The notes beneath the pieces are model-generated. The model ran no database searches, had not been told where the DNA came from, and saw only the letters and a list, made by a program, of their open reading frames with translations. 64,000 nucleotides of DNA from HGM04593 sp045631905 (GTDB taxonomy: Bacteria > Bacteroidota > Bacteroidia > Bacteroidales > Bacteroidaceae): NCBI GenBank assembly GCA_045631905.1, contig JAZQVO010000031.1:23207-87206 (forward strand). Direction: 5' to 3'. Numbering within the stretch: position 1 is the first letter of the stretch; every line of letters begins with the position of its first letter. Shown in pieces: positions 24,239 through 32,260 of this stretch. The translations under genes were made by a program, and so were the position numbers.

Positions 24239-26767
24239 TTAACCACATTTAGAGTAACCGCATGTGGGGCAGTGCAGGCAACCCTCTTCGAATATGAGCT
24301 GGCTCTTGCAGTTGGGGCACATCTCGGCCGATTGTGCGCCGTCTTTAATGTAGCGTTTGAGTGCTCTCTCTACACCGTTCTTCCATGTGTTGATATTGTC
24401 GGAACCAAGTTGGAGCGATGATATGAGCTTTATAACCTGCTCGATGGGCATTTTATAGCGCAATACTCCCGATATGAGCTTGGCATAGTTCCAAAACTCG
24501 GGGTTGAATCGTTCGGAAAGTCCCTCGATGGTTGTCTTGTAGCCGATCTTGTTCTCAAATTGGAAGTCGTAGCGTTTGCTGCCATCTTCGTTTATGTGCT
24601 TGATGATGATGCCGTGTGTTACGTTTTTGGGCAAGGGGATACCATCTTCATCATCTTGCTGACCGGTAAAAATCTCATAGGGCTCGCCGTGTAGCAGTCC
24701 GATGAAAGCAACCCACTTTTCTTTGTTATTCTGGAAGCGTACAACGTCGGCCTCCAAAATTGTGGGGCGCACCTCGGTGATAGTGGGTTTCATCTCATCG
24801 GCCTTGTTCTCCTTTTTGCTGTCGGTCGATACAAGCACGCCGGCGCGTGAGCCGTCACGGTACACGGTGCAACCTTTGCAACCACACTTCCACGCAGTTA
24901 TGTATAGCTCGTTTACAAGTTTCTCATCGACGTTGTTGGGGAGGTTGATGGTTACGCTTATTGAGTGGTCTACCCACTTTTGTATGCGTCCCTGCATCTC
25001 AACCTTTGCAACCCAGTCGATGTCGTTCGATGTAGCCTTTTCGTAGGGTGAGCGTGCCACGATGTTGTCTATCTCTACCTGTGAGTAGCGTTTGTTCGTG
25101 TCTATGCCGTTCTTTTTCATCCACTCGACGAACTTGTGGTGGTACACGATATACTCTTCGAATGTGTCGCCATTCTCGTCGGTAAAATCAACATGAACCT
25201 CCGGGTCGTTGGGGTTTACTTTGCGACGGCGTTTGTACACGGGCATGAACACGGGTTCTATGCCCGATGTGGTTTGTGTCATTATGCTGACCGTTCCTGT
25301 GGGGGCTATGGTGAGGCAGGCGATATTGCGGCGGCCATACTTCTTCATATCTTCGTAAAGCTGAGGATCGGCCTCGCGCAAACGGTTGATGAAGGGGTTG
25401 TTCTCCTCGCGTTTGTAGTCGAAAATCTCGAAGGCTCCGCGCTCTTTTGCCATGTTTACCGACGAACCGTATGCGGCAAGGGCTACTAGTTTGTGCACCT
25501 CAACAGAGAAGTCTATCGCCTCGGGGCTGCCATATCGCATGCCCATGGCTGCGAGCATGTCGCCCTCGGCTGTTATTCCCACACCTGTGCGACGGCCCAT
25601 ACTGCTCTTGCGGTAAATCTTCTGCCATAGTTTTCTCTCGGCCTCTTTAACCTCCTCGCTTTCGGGGTCGCTCTCAATCTTGGCCTGTATAGCCTCAATC
25701 TTCTCGAGCTCAAGGTCTATTATGTCGTCCATCATGCGTATTGCTTTGCGTGTGTGCTCGCGCAAAAGCTCGAAGTTGAACTTTGCCTCGGGTGTAAAGG
25801 GGTTCTCTACGTATGAGTAGAGGTTGATGGCTATCAGTCGGCACGAGTCGTAGGGGCAGAGGGGTATCTCGCCACAAGGGTTTGTAGATACTGTTTTAAA
25901 ACCGAGGTCGGCATAACAGTCGGGTATCGACTCTCTCTCTATGGTATCCCAGAATAGTACTCCGGGCTCTGCCGACTTCCAGGCGTTGTGGATAATCTTC
26001 TTCCAGATGTTTGTGGCGCTTACCTCTTTTGTGTAAATTGGGCTGTCCGAGTCTATGGGGTATTTCTGCATGTAAGGCGTGTTATTGGTAACAGCCTCCA
26101 TGAAGGCGTCGTCTATCTTTACCGATACATTTGCACCTGTAACCTTGCCTTCGGTCATCTTTGCGTCGATGAAGGACTCTGCATCGGGGTGCTTAATAGA
26201 CACGCTGAGCATGAGTGCACCGCGACGACCGTCCTGAGCTACCTCGCGTGTTGAGTTTGAGTAACGCTCCATGAAGGGTACGAGGCCTGTCGATGTGAGT
26301 GCCGAGTTTTTTACGGGAGAGCCCTTGGGGCGAATGTGTGAAAGGTCGTGTCCTACACCGCCACGACGTTTCATTAGCTGTACCTGCTCTTCGTCGATGC
26401 GTATGATACCTCCGTAAGAGTCGGCTTTTCCGTCGATGCCTATAACAAAGCAGTTTGAAAGAGAGGCTATCTGAAAATCGTTTCCGATACCGGTCATGGG
26501 GCTACCCGAGGGTACGATGTACTTAAAGTGGTCGAGAAGGTCGTAAATCTCCTGAGCCGACATGGGGTTTTGGTATCTTGCCTCTATGCGTGCAATCTCA
26601 TTAGCTATGCGCCAGTGCATCTCTTCTGGCGACTTTTCATAGATGGTGCCGAATGAATCTTTCACGGCATACTTGTTTACCCAAACTCTTGCTGCGAGTT
26701 CGTCGCCGTTAAAGTATTCGAGTGAAGCTTTGAATGCTTCGTCGTAGGTGTAGGTTTGCTTTTCCAC
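24239..26767 (-). CDS. nrdJ: Adenosylcobalamin-dependent ribonucleotide reductase (class II)
   Basis: 842 residues. SLSNCFVIG carries a redox-active cysteine (C106). The active-site loop NPCGEIPL holds N296, C298 and E300, the radical cysteine and its partners. RRGGVGHDLSHIRPKG and APTGTVSIMTQTTSGIEP are class II/I fold segments. The C-terminus ends in a zinc-ribbon-like cluster (CPNCKSQLIFEEGCLHCPTC), probably the electron-shuttle tail. The enzyme makes deoxynucleotides without oxygen, using coenzyme B12. Its promoter is at 26823-26854. Upstream lies the candidate oriC and dnaA, so dNTP supply and initiation genes are neighbours. No cobalamin riboswitch box was found in the leader. Confidence 0.95.
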   Translation of the reverse strand: MEKQTYTYDEAFKASLEYFNGDELAARVWVNKYAVKDSFGTIYEKSPEEMHWRIANEIARIEARYQNPMSAQEIYDLLDHFKYIVPSGSPMTGIGNDFQIASLSNCFVIGIDGKADSYGGIIRIDEEQVQLMKRRGGVGHDLSHIRPKGSPVKNSALTSTGLVPFMERYSNSTREVAQDGRRGALMLSVSIKHPDAESFIDAKMTEGKVTGANVSVKIDDAFMEAVTNNTPYMQKYPIDSDSPIYTKEVSATNIWKKIIHNAWKSAEPGVLFWDTIERESIPDCYADLGFKTVSTNPCGEIPLCPYDSCRLIAINLYSYVENPFTPEAKFNFELLREHTRKAIRMMDDIIDLELEKIEAIQAKIESDPESEEVKEAERKLWQKIYRKSSMGRRTGVGITAEGDMLAAMGMRYGSPEAIDFSVEVHKLVALAAYGSSVNMAKERGAFEIFDYKREENNPFINRLREADPQLYEDMKKYGRRNIACLTIAPTGTVSIMTQTTSGIEPVFMPVYKRRRKVNPNDPEVHVDFTDENGDTFEEYIVYHHKFVEWMKKNGIDTNKRYSQVEIDNIVARSPYEKATSNDIDWVAKVEMQGRIQKWVDHSISVTINLPNNVDEKLVNELYITAWKCGCKGCTVYRDGSRAGVLVSTDSKKENKADEMKPTITEVRPTILEADVVRFQNNKEKWVAFIGLLHGEPYEIFTGQQDDEDGIPLPKNVTHGIIIKHINEDGSKRYDFQFENKIGYKTTIEGLSERFNPEFWNYAKLISGVLRYKMPIEQVIKLISSLQLGSDNINTWKNGVERALKRYIKDGAQSAEMCPNCKSQLIFEEGCLHCPTCGYSKCG

Positions 26768-26822
26768 TGTGGTTGGTTATTATGTTTTTGTTAATTAATA
26801 GGCTCTTTCAAATTTGCAAGCA

Positions 26823-26854
26823 CAAATTTAATTAGCATTTATTTAATAACCAAA
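26823..26854 (-). promoter_or_regulatory. nrdJ: nrdJ promoter
   Basis: Minus-strand TTTG (26854-26851) and TAAATTTG (26830-26823) with a 20-nt spacer. Predicted start is near 26816, about 50 nt before the ATG. Confidence 0.65.
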
Positions 26855-27102
26855 TAATTTTATTTTTAGTTTTCAACAGGTTGCATAGTTTTCCAAAAAT
26901 ATTTTTAACATGTTGATTATCAGCGGTTGTTTTTCTAAAAAGCTTGGAAAAGTTTTCCAAAATGAGAATTTTATATTTGTTTTGTCGCTTTTTCGTTGTT
27001 CGTAAAGTTGAAGCCTGTGATGTCGTTGCTTGTTTTTGTTTTGTGCCGGTGCATGAACGTCTGTTCTCTTTTATGAACCGCTTTGTTGGTACGAGTAGCT
27101 AC

Positions 27103-27140
27103 AAAAAAATCCGCAACCGAAAAGGGTTGCGGATTTTTTT
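27103..27140 (-). terminator. dnaA terminator
   Basis: AAATCCGCAACC (27107-27118) pairs with GGTTGCGGATTT (27125-27136), with A- and T-runs on either side. It is an intrinsic terminator about 30 nt after the dnaA stop. Confidence 0.9.
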
Positions 27141-27168
27141 ATCGTAAAGTTGTCCGTTTTTATGCACT

Positions 27169-28554
27169 TTATAGCGACAAGTCTATCTCGTTGAGCTCGC
27201 TGCGGAACTGCTTGTCGGTCTCTGCAAGGTTGGCGATTGTTTTGCATGCATGCAAAACGGTTGCGTGGTCTCTGTTGCCTATGTATTGACCAATCTTGGA
27301 GGTAGACATGTCGAGGTGCTTCTTTGATAGGTACATTGCGACCTGGCGCACAAGTACCACTTCGCGTTTGCGCGAACGTGTGTTGATGCTTGCCACCTCA
27401 ACTCCATAGTAATCGGCTACTTTTTTAATAATTTCGTCAATTGTTATGGGTTGTTTCTCGTAGTCGGAGAAGTTCCCGACAATTTTGCGAGCAAGGGCAA
27501 CGTCTATATCGGCATTGTTAATGGTTGAATGTGCCATTATCGATACAATAATGCCTTCGAGGTCGCGAATGCTTGCGTTTACATGTTCGGCAATGTATGT
27601 TATAACCTCTTCGGGGAACTTTAAACCGTCTTTGCGTATTTTGTTTCTCAAAATATTTTTGCGAAGTTCAAGGTCGGGCTTCTCAATTTCGGCTGTCATA
27701 CCCCATTTGAAACGGGTTATCAAGCGCTCCTCCATGCCTTTCAACTGTGCCGGTGTACGGTCCGATGTCATAATCAACTGCTTGCCGTTTAGGTGTAAGT
27801 GGTTGAATATGTGGAAGAAAGTGTGCTGGGTTTTCTCCAAGCCTGCAAACTCCTGTATGTCGTCTATTATGAGTACGTCGATACTCTGGTAGAAGCGCAT
27901 AAAGTCGTTAAACTTCTTTTGCAGTATAGAGTCGGTATATTGTACCTGGAACAGGTGGGCCGACACATAAAGCACTCTAAGTTCGGGGTGCAACTCTTTT
28001 ATTTTGCAACCGATGGCATTTATGAGGTGGGTTTTTCCCACTCCCGATGAACCGTGTATAAACAGTGGGTTGAATGCACGGCCGGGGCTGTTGGCAACGC
28101 TTGCTCCAACGGTACGTGAAAGCCTGTTGCTTATACCCTCGACAAAATTGTCGAATGTGTAACGGCTTATAAGCATTGAGTCCAACTCCTGAATGCTCTC
28201 CTGCATGTGTGCGGGTGCGCTGTTTCCCGAGTTACCTGTTCGTGTGGTGTTGCCCGAATAGTTGTTTTCGGCATCTACCTCCATGGTAAGGTTGTTGTCG
28301 GGGTCGGTGAGTATGCTGTACATCAGTTTGGTGCCGTTACCCATCACTTTGAAGAGGGTGGAACGCAAAAGACCTACATAGTTCTCCTCGAGATGCTCAC
28401 ATACGAAATTGCTCTTAACCTGAATGGTTAAGGTTGAATCGCTGTACTTGATAGCCTTTATATCGGCAAACCAAGTGTCGAATGTTGCTTCTGAAACATT
28501 GTCGCGAATGATTTCGAGACACTTGTTCCATTTTTCGGTAAGTTGTGAGTTCAT
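27169..28554 (-). CDS. dnaA: Chromosomal replication initiator protein
   Basis: 461 residues. Domain I (1-90) starts with a helix typical of DnaA; a short Asn/Gly/Ser-rich linker (98-114) is domain II. The AAA+ domain has Walker A GSSGVGKT (168-175), Walker B VLIIDDIQEF and the arginine-finger region. Domain IV ends with the DnaA signature NRDHATVLHACKTI. It binds DnaA boxes at the origin and opens the duplex with ATP. It is encoded alone between its promoter (28702-28709) and terminator, with AT-rich noncoding DNA on both sides, the usual setting near an origin. Confidence 0.97.
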   Translation of the reverse strand: MNSQLTEKWNKCLEIIRDNVSEATFDTWFADIKAIKYSDSTLTIQVKSNFVCEHLEENYVGLLRSTLFKVMGNGTKLMYSILTDPDNNLTMEVDAENNYSGNTTRTGNSGNSAPAHMQESIQELDSMLISRYTFDNFVEGISNRLSRTVGASVANSPGRAFNPLFIHGSSGVGKTHLINAIGCKIKELHPELRVLYVSAHLFQVQYTDSILQKKFNDFMRFYQSIDVLIIDDIQEFAGLEKTQHTFFHIFNHLHLNGKQLIMTSDRTPAQLKGMEERLITRFKWGMTAEIEKPDLELRKNILRNKIRKDGLKFPEEVITYIAEHVNASIRDLEGIIVSIMAHSTINNADIDVALARKIVGNFSDYEKQPITIDEIIKKVADYYGVEVASINTRSRKREVVLVRQVAMYLSKKHLDMSTSKIGQYIGNRDHATVLHACKTIANLAETDKQFRSELNEIDLSL

Positions 28555-29307
28555 CGAATAATTTTTTGCTGTTTGCTCTTTTTTGAGATTCGAACAACCA
28601 CCGGCTTTTTGTCTTTAATGGCAATGCGCGATGGTTGTGCAAGGTGGTACATTGGGCATGAAGTGTGTTTGTGTACTCAACCTCTCCGTCTCTTTCTATT
28701 GCAAATATAATAAAAGAAAAAAGAAAAAAATATGTCATTAAACAGCCTGTTTTTTTTGTCTGTTATAAGATGCTGTTTTTCAGTGTTTTATAAATGTGTG
28801 TTTTGCAAAGGTTGTTGTTATGCTAAATTTTTTTATCTGTTTGTGTCTTAATGATATACGAGGCCTAAATATTATTGCTGATAACTTTTTCTTTTGTTAT
28901 TATTGTGCTTTGGAGCTCTCACAGATTGTTTTTTACGGCTCTTGTTTTTTATTTTGCCAGAGTGTTTGCTTAATTAGAATAAGTCTAAATAAGGTGAAAA
29001 ATTTTGTTATTAGATAAAATTTTCTTTGTCGATTTTTGGCTAAAAAATAGTTCGCTTTTTTCTTGCATTTTTCGTTTGCCCTGCATTATTCTTAAAATAA
29101 TGGGCGATGTAATTAAACAGTTTATCTGTGTCGGTTTATATAAAATGTGATTTTCTACATAAAGGTCTGTATGCGGGTGGTAATTACTATAATTGGGCTT
29201 GGGGTGTCGGTTGGTATGGAACTTAGTAGGCGCGGGAGAGTGGCGTATAGGTTTAAACAGGTGGAAGGTTGTCTTGTGATCAGATGTTTAACTTGTTGTG
29301 TATAAAT
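28555..29307. other. Noncoding region between dnaA and dnaX
   Basis: About 750 nt with no convincing gene. The dnaA leader and promoter occupy 28555-28710. From about 28740 to 29160 the top strand is very T-rich, the kind of easily melted DNA found near origins. From about 29160 to 29280 there is a G-richer island (GGGCTTGGGGTGTCGG nearby) that could be a small RNA, but I see no promoter-terminator pair that defines one. Only short open frames occur. Confidence 0.5.
28702..28709 (-). promoter_or_regulatory. dnaA: dnaA promoter -7 box
   Basis: TATATTTG on the minus strand at 28709-28702, about 150 nt before the dnaA start. The -33 region is a pyrimidine run without a clear TTTG. The implied leader is about 140 nt. 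Confidence 0.5.
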
Positions 29308-29340
29308 TATATCAGCGGTGAAAATTTCACCGCTGATATA
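29308..29340 (-). terminator. dnaX terminator
   Basis: Perfect inverted repeat of 16 bp (29308-29323 with 29325-29340) around one base, about 28 nt after the dnaX stop. Confidence 0.85.
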
Positions 29341-29367
29341 AGATAGACTATATCTTTTTGCTTCTCC

Positions 29368-31203
29368 TTATGCAAGTTCAAGGTTTAGCCCTTGTCGCAG
29401 TTTTTCTATGATTTTATTCTTTTCGGCAAGAATCTCATACTGCTTTGTTCGGTCGTAGACATGTTTTTGCACAGCAACTTCATTAACTTTTATCTTCATC
29501 TTTAACATGGTGCCGTTAAGGTATCGGCTTATGCCTGTTGCGATGCGGTGCGATTGCTGTTCGAACATCTCTTCGACTATGCGGTTGTCCACCGATATTT
29601 CAAATGTTACCTTGTCGCACATGTGAGGTGCGATAATCTTCATGCGGTCGGCAAGTGCTCTCTCGCTTTCGGGTAGTTGCAGAGCAAACGAGGTCCATGC
29701 ATTCACAAGCATCTCGTTGCTTATGTTGTTTACGGGAGCCTCTGCTTGCGTGTCAGCTCTTTCCGGCTCTTGTGTCGTTGCCTGTTTGGGGGCGCTCTCT
29801 ATTGTGGTTCTCGACCTTTGAAACATACCGCCGATAGTGCGTGGCGTGTTGCCTGTTTGTTTCATGGAGTCGGGACGCCCCTGCATTATAGGTCGTTGTG
29901 CCGGAGTCTCCGTTCTCTTCTCTTCATCGATAACGGGCTTGTTTGCGCTTGTCTGCTGTGTGGTTGCAACGGGTTGCGCCCCTTCGGGCCTGCGGTTGGC
30001 AGGCTTGGGTATTGTGGCGGTTGCCACGTTTACGGGTGCGCTTTTCTCTTCTTTGTTGAATATGGGTTTTAAAATCTTTGGGCCACGCCCACCATCTTCG
30101 CTCTCGTCGGTTGTTGTCAGCTGCGAGAGTTGTATGAGGGTGAGCTCGGCAAGCAGGCGTTTGTTACGGCTCGTTCTGTAATTAACCTCACAATTACTGC
30201 ATAGTTTGATGGCTCTGAATAGCATCTTTGGTGTACAGCGCGAGGCTTGCTCTATGTATCTCTTGCGCAACTCGTCGCTACCCTCAAAGAGTGGGGCTGT
30301 GATGGGGTCACCGTTTACAAGGAGGTCTCTCATGTGTGACGCTATACCCTCTATGAATATGTTACCCTCGAAACCTTTGCAAAGTATGTCGTTGAAAAGC
30401 ATCAACATCTGTGCTGTTTCGCCGGCGAGCATGTGGTCGGTCAGGCGGAAGTAGTATTCATAGTCGAGCACGTTGAGGCTTTCTATCACCTTTGAGTAGG
30501 TGAGGTCGCCCTGCGTGAAACTTACCATCTGGTCGAACAGTGAGAGTGCGTCGCGCATGCAACCGTCCGACTTTTGTGCTATTATGCGCAAAGCGTCATA
30601 TTCGTTGTTTATACCCTCTTTGTTTGCGATGCTTTCCAGGTGTGACACGATGTCGGCAGTCTCTATTCTGCTGAAGTCATAAATTTGGCAGCGCGAGAGT
30701 ATGGTGGGTATAATCTTGTGTTTCTCGGTTGTTGCAAGAATGAATATTGCATGTGCGGGTGGCTCCTCCAAGGTCTTCAAAAAGGCGTTGAAGGCCGCTT
30801 GCGACAGCATGTGGACCTCGTCAATTATATAAACCTTGTATTTTCCAATTTGTGGCGGTATGCGCACCTGTTCGTTAAGCGAGCGTATATCGTCGACCGA
30901 GTTGTTGCTGGCCGCGTCAAGTTCATATATGGAGAATGAACGTTGCTCGTTGAATGAACGGCACGACTCGCACTCGTTACACGGCTCACCATTCTCGTGT
31001 GGGTTCAAGCAGTTTATGGTTTTTGCAAAAATTCTGGCACAAGTTGTTTTGCCCACACCGCGCGGACCACAAAAGAGATAGGCATGCGCCAACTTGCCAC
31101 TTTGAATAGCGTTTTTAAGTGTTGTTGTCAGCGCCTTTTGTGCCACCACGGTCTCGAACGTGTCGGGGCGGTATTTACGCGCCGATACAATATAGTTTTC
31201 CAT
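29368..31203 (-). CDS. dnaX: DNA polymerase III subunit gamma/tau
   Basis: 611 residues from the ATG at 31203 (MENYIVSARKYRPDTF). The longer frame to 31386 starts upstream of the promoter at 31225-31255 and is rejected. Walker A is GPRGVGKT (46-53), the zinc site is C65/C75/C78/C81, and VYIIDEVHMLS is Walker B. The AAA+ clamp-loader core spans about 1-370. A Pro/Thr/Gln-rich linker follows, then a C-terminal tau-like helical domain (NEMLVNAWTSFALQLPE). It drives clamp loading and links polymerase to helicase. I did not find a slippery sequence for a short gamma form. Confidence 0.95.
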   Translation of the reverse strand: MENYIVSARKYRPDTFETVVAQKALTTTLKNAIQSGKLAHAYLFCGPRGVGKTTCARIFAKTINCLNPHENGEPCNECESCRSFNEQRSFSIYELDAASNNSVDDIRSLNEQVRIPPQIGKYKVYIIDEVHMLSQAAFNAFLKTLEEPPAHAIFILATTEKHKIIPTILSRCQIYDFSRIETADIVSHLESIANKEGINNEYDALRIIAQKSDGCMRDALSLFDQMVSFTQGDLTYSKVIESLNVLDYEYYFRLTDHMLAGETAQMLMLFNDILCKGFEGNIFIEGIASHMRDLLVNGDPITAPLFEGSDELRKRYIEQASRCTPKMLFRAIKLCSNCEVNYRTSRNKRLLAELTLIQLSQLTTTDESEDGGRGPKILKPIFNKEEKSAPVNVATATIPKPANRRPEGAQPVATTQQTSANKPVIDEEKRTETPAQRPIMQGRPDSMKQTGNTPRTIGGMFQRSRTTIESAPKQATTQEPERADTQAEAPVNNISNEMLVNAWTSFALQLPESERALADRMKIIAPHMCDKVTFEISVDNRIVEEMFEQQSHRIATGISRYLNGTMLKMKIKVNEVAVQKHVYDRTKQYEILAEKNKIIEKLRQGLNLELA

Positions 31204-31224
31204 GTATTCTTTCTTTATATAGTG

Positions 31225-31255
31225 CAAAAATAACCCAAACGGGCAGTAATACAAA
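31225..31255 (-). promoter_or_regulatory. dnaX: dnaX promoter
   Basis: Minus-strand TTTG (31255-31252), 19-nt spacer, TATTTTTG (31232-31225). Predicted start near 31218 gives a leader of about 15 nt, which fixes the ATG at 31203. Confidence 0.65.
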
Positions 31256-31400
31256 ATAAAAAAACTATAAATAGTTGAAAGACGAAAAGTTTTTGTATCG
31301 GCAAAAAGAGAAACTGCACAATTACGCAGAGGGTTTGCCCGAATACTTTTTTGTCTGTTTTTCTGTATAAACGAATTTATACTCACTCACTTGTTGAATT

Positions 31401-31510
31401 TTCGCTCGTTTGTCACTATCTTTGAGGTAAACCTCGAAGATTTTCTGCACTCGCTGTAAAATAATCAAGCAAGGCTTGTTATTATTTCGCTCGTTTGTAA
31501 CTATCTTTGT
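31401..31510 (+). repeat. Promoter-hairpin-promoter element upstream of the FtsB-like gene (copy A)
   Basis: TTCGCTCGTTTGTMACTATCTTTG occurs as two near-identical blocks at 31401-31424 and 31486-31509, each ending in a TATCTTTG -7 box. Between them are a small palindrome GAGGTAAACCTC (31424-31435) and a hairpin near 31460-31485 (arms CAAGC/GCTTG extended by AATAA/TTATT with one unpaired T). The segment 31421-31510 aligns with 50362-50450. The second -7 box (31502-31509) is the likely promoter of the gene at 31538. Confidence 0.75.
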
Positions 31511-31537
31511 AATGATTAAATTTTATTTGCGAAAGGT

Positions 31538-31837
31538 ATGAACGATAGTATAGGTTCTTTTATAAATTGGATACGAGCTCATAAATATATCTTTGTGACG
31601 GTTACTTTTTTGTTGATTATTGTTTTTTTCGACGAGAACAATCTCATAAAGCATGTTCAGAATCAGCATCAGATAGCCGAGTTGAAAGCCGAGAATGAGG
31701 CTTTGAGGGCCGAGTGTGAGGAACTTAAATATAAGTTCAACGAGTTGCATCGCGACTTGGAGATTACAGAAAAAGTTGCGCGTGAGAAGTATGGCATGCA
31801 CAAAGAGAACGAAGAGGTGTTTATTATAGAGGATTAA
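31538..31837 (+). CDS. FtsB/DivIC-like septum formation initiator
   Basis: 99 residues. One membrane helix (residues ~14-30, YIFVTVTFLLIIVFF) is followed by a coiled coil (HQIAELKAENEALRAECEELKYKFNEL) and the conserved segment VAREKYGMHKENEEVFII, the family hallmark. It is a single-pass inner-membrane division protein expected to form a complex with FtsL- and FtsQ-like partners. The gene heads a two-gene unit, with a small membrane protein gene 3 nt downstream, and sits directly behind the promoter-hairpin element. Confidence 0.88.
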   Translation: MNDSIGSFINWIRAHKYIFVTVTFLLIIVFFDENNLIKHVQNQHQIAELKAENEALRAECEELKYKFNELHRDLEITEKVAREKYGMHKENEEVFIIED

Positions 31838-31840
31838 TTT

Positions 31841-32179
31841 ATGAAAATTTTAAATGTATTATATATAGGTAGTTGGGTGGCTCTGTTTTGCGGTGCTGTG
31901 GGTAAGTTTGCGTTTCCTTCCGAAGCGTCGTACCTCTTCCTCGGGGCTTCGCTGTTGTTGGCTGTCACCCAGTTTCTTGGCCGTGTAAAGGGTGGTTCTG
32001 TAACATTGCGCCGTTTGGTTGTTCAACAGATGTTGGGTGCCTTGGCTTTCGTGGTTGCCGGCATACTCATGTTCACCCATGTGCGTAACGAGTGGATTGT
32101 AGCAATGTTTATCGGTTCGCTCATTCAGCTATATACGGCGTTCCGCATTCCCCAGGAACTTGAAAAGGGTGGTAGATAA
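31841..32179 (+). CDS. Small hydrophobic membrane protein of unknown function
   Basis: 112 residues with four probable membrane helices (about 4-21, 27-44, 62-81 and 86-102). A short basic loop separates helices two and three (GRVKGGSVTLRR), which suggests a cytoplasmic loop and both ends inside. I recognise no family. It follows the FtsB-like gene after 3 nt and is closed by a strong terminator, so the two are co-transcribed. A link with cell division or envelope biogenesis is only inferred from that. Confidence 0.8.
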   Translation: MKILNVLYIGSWVALFCGAVGKFAFPSEASYLFLGASLLLAVTQFLGRVKGGSVTLRRLVVQQMLGALAFVVAGILMFTHVRNEWIVAMFIGSLIQLYTAFRIPQELEKGGR

Positions 32180-32205
32180 CAGAGGTGATTCATATAATAT
32201 AATAT

Positions 32206-32239
32206 AAAAAGAGCAGGCTTTGCAAAGCCTGCTCTTTTT
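32206..32239. terminator. Bidirectional terminator
   Basis: A perfect 34-nt palindrome (AAAAAGAGCAGGCTTTG and its complement) lies between two convergent genes and ends in A/T runs on both strands. Confidence 0.9.
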
Positions 32240-32260
32240 ATGTGTACAACCTTGTGGCTG

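Larger units (their letters stand above)
26768..27168. other. Candidate replication origin or DnaA-binding region between dnaA and nrdJ
   Basis: No gene fits in this AT-rich stretch. It holds GTTTTCAACA (26869-26878), GTTTTCCAAAA twice (26888-26898, 26952-26962) and TTGGAAAA (26944-26951). The last two form a perfect palindrome at 26944-26960. TTTTCCAAA differs by one base from a TTTTCCACA-type DnaA box. The dnaA terminator and nrdJ promoter lie at its ends. The origin call is inference from these repeats and from the place next to dnaA. Confidence 0.35.

Noticed and set aside
26768..26930. Cobalamin riboswitch upstream of nrdJ
   Set aside because: No B12-box-like sequence and the leader from the predicted start is only about 50 nt.
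31204..31386. N-terminal extension of dnaX
   Set aside because: The extension is unlike DnaX and lies upstream of the predicted promoter and start site.
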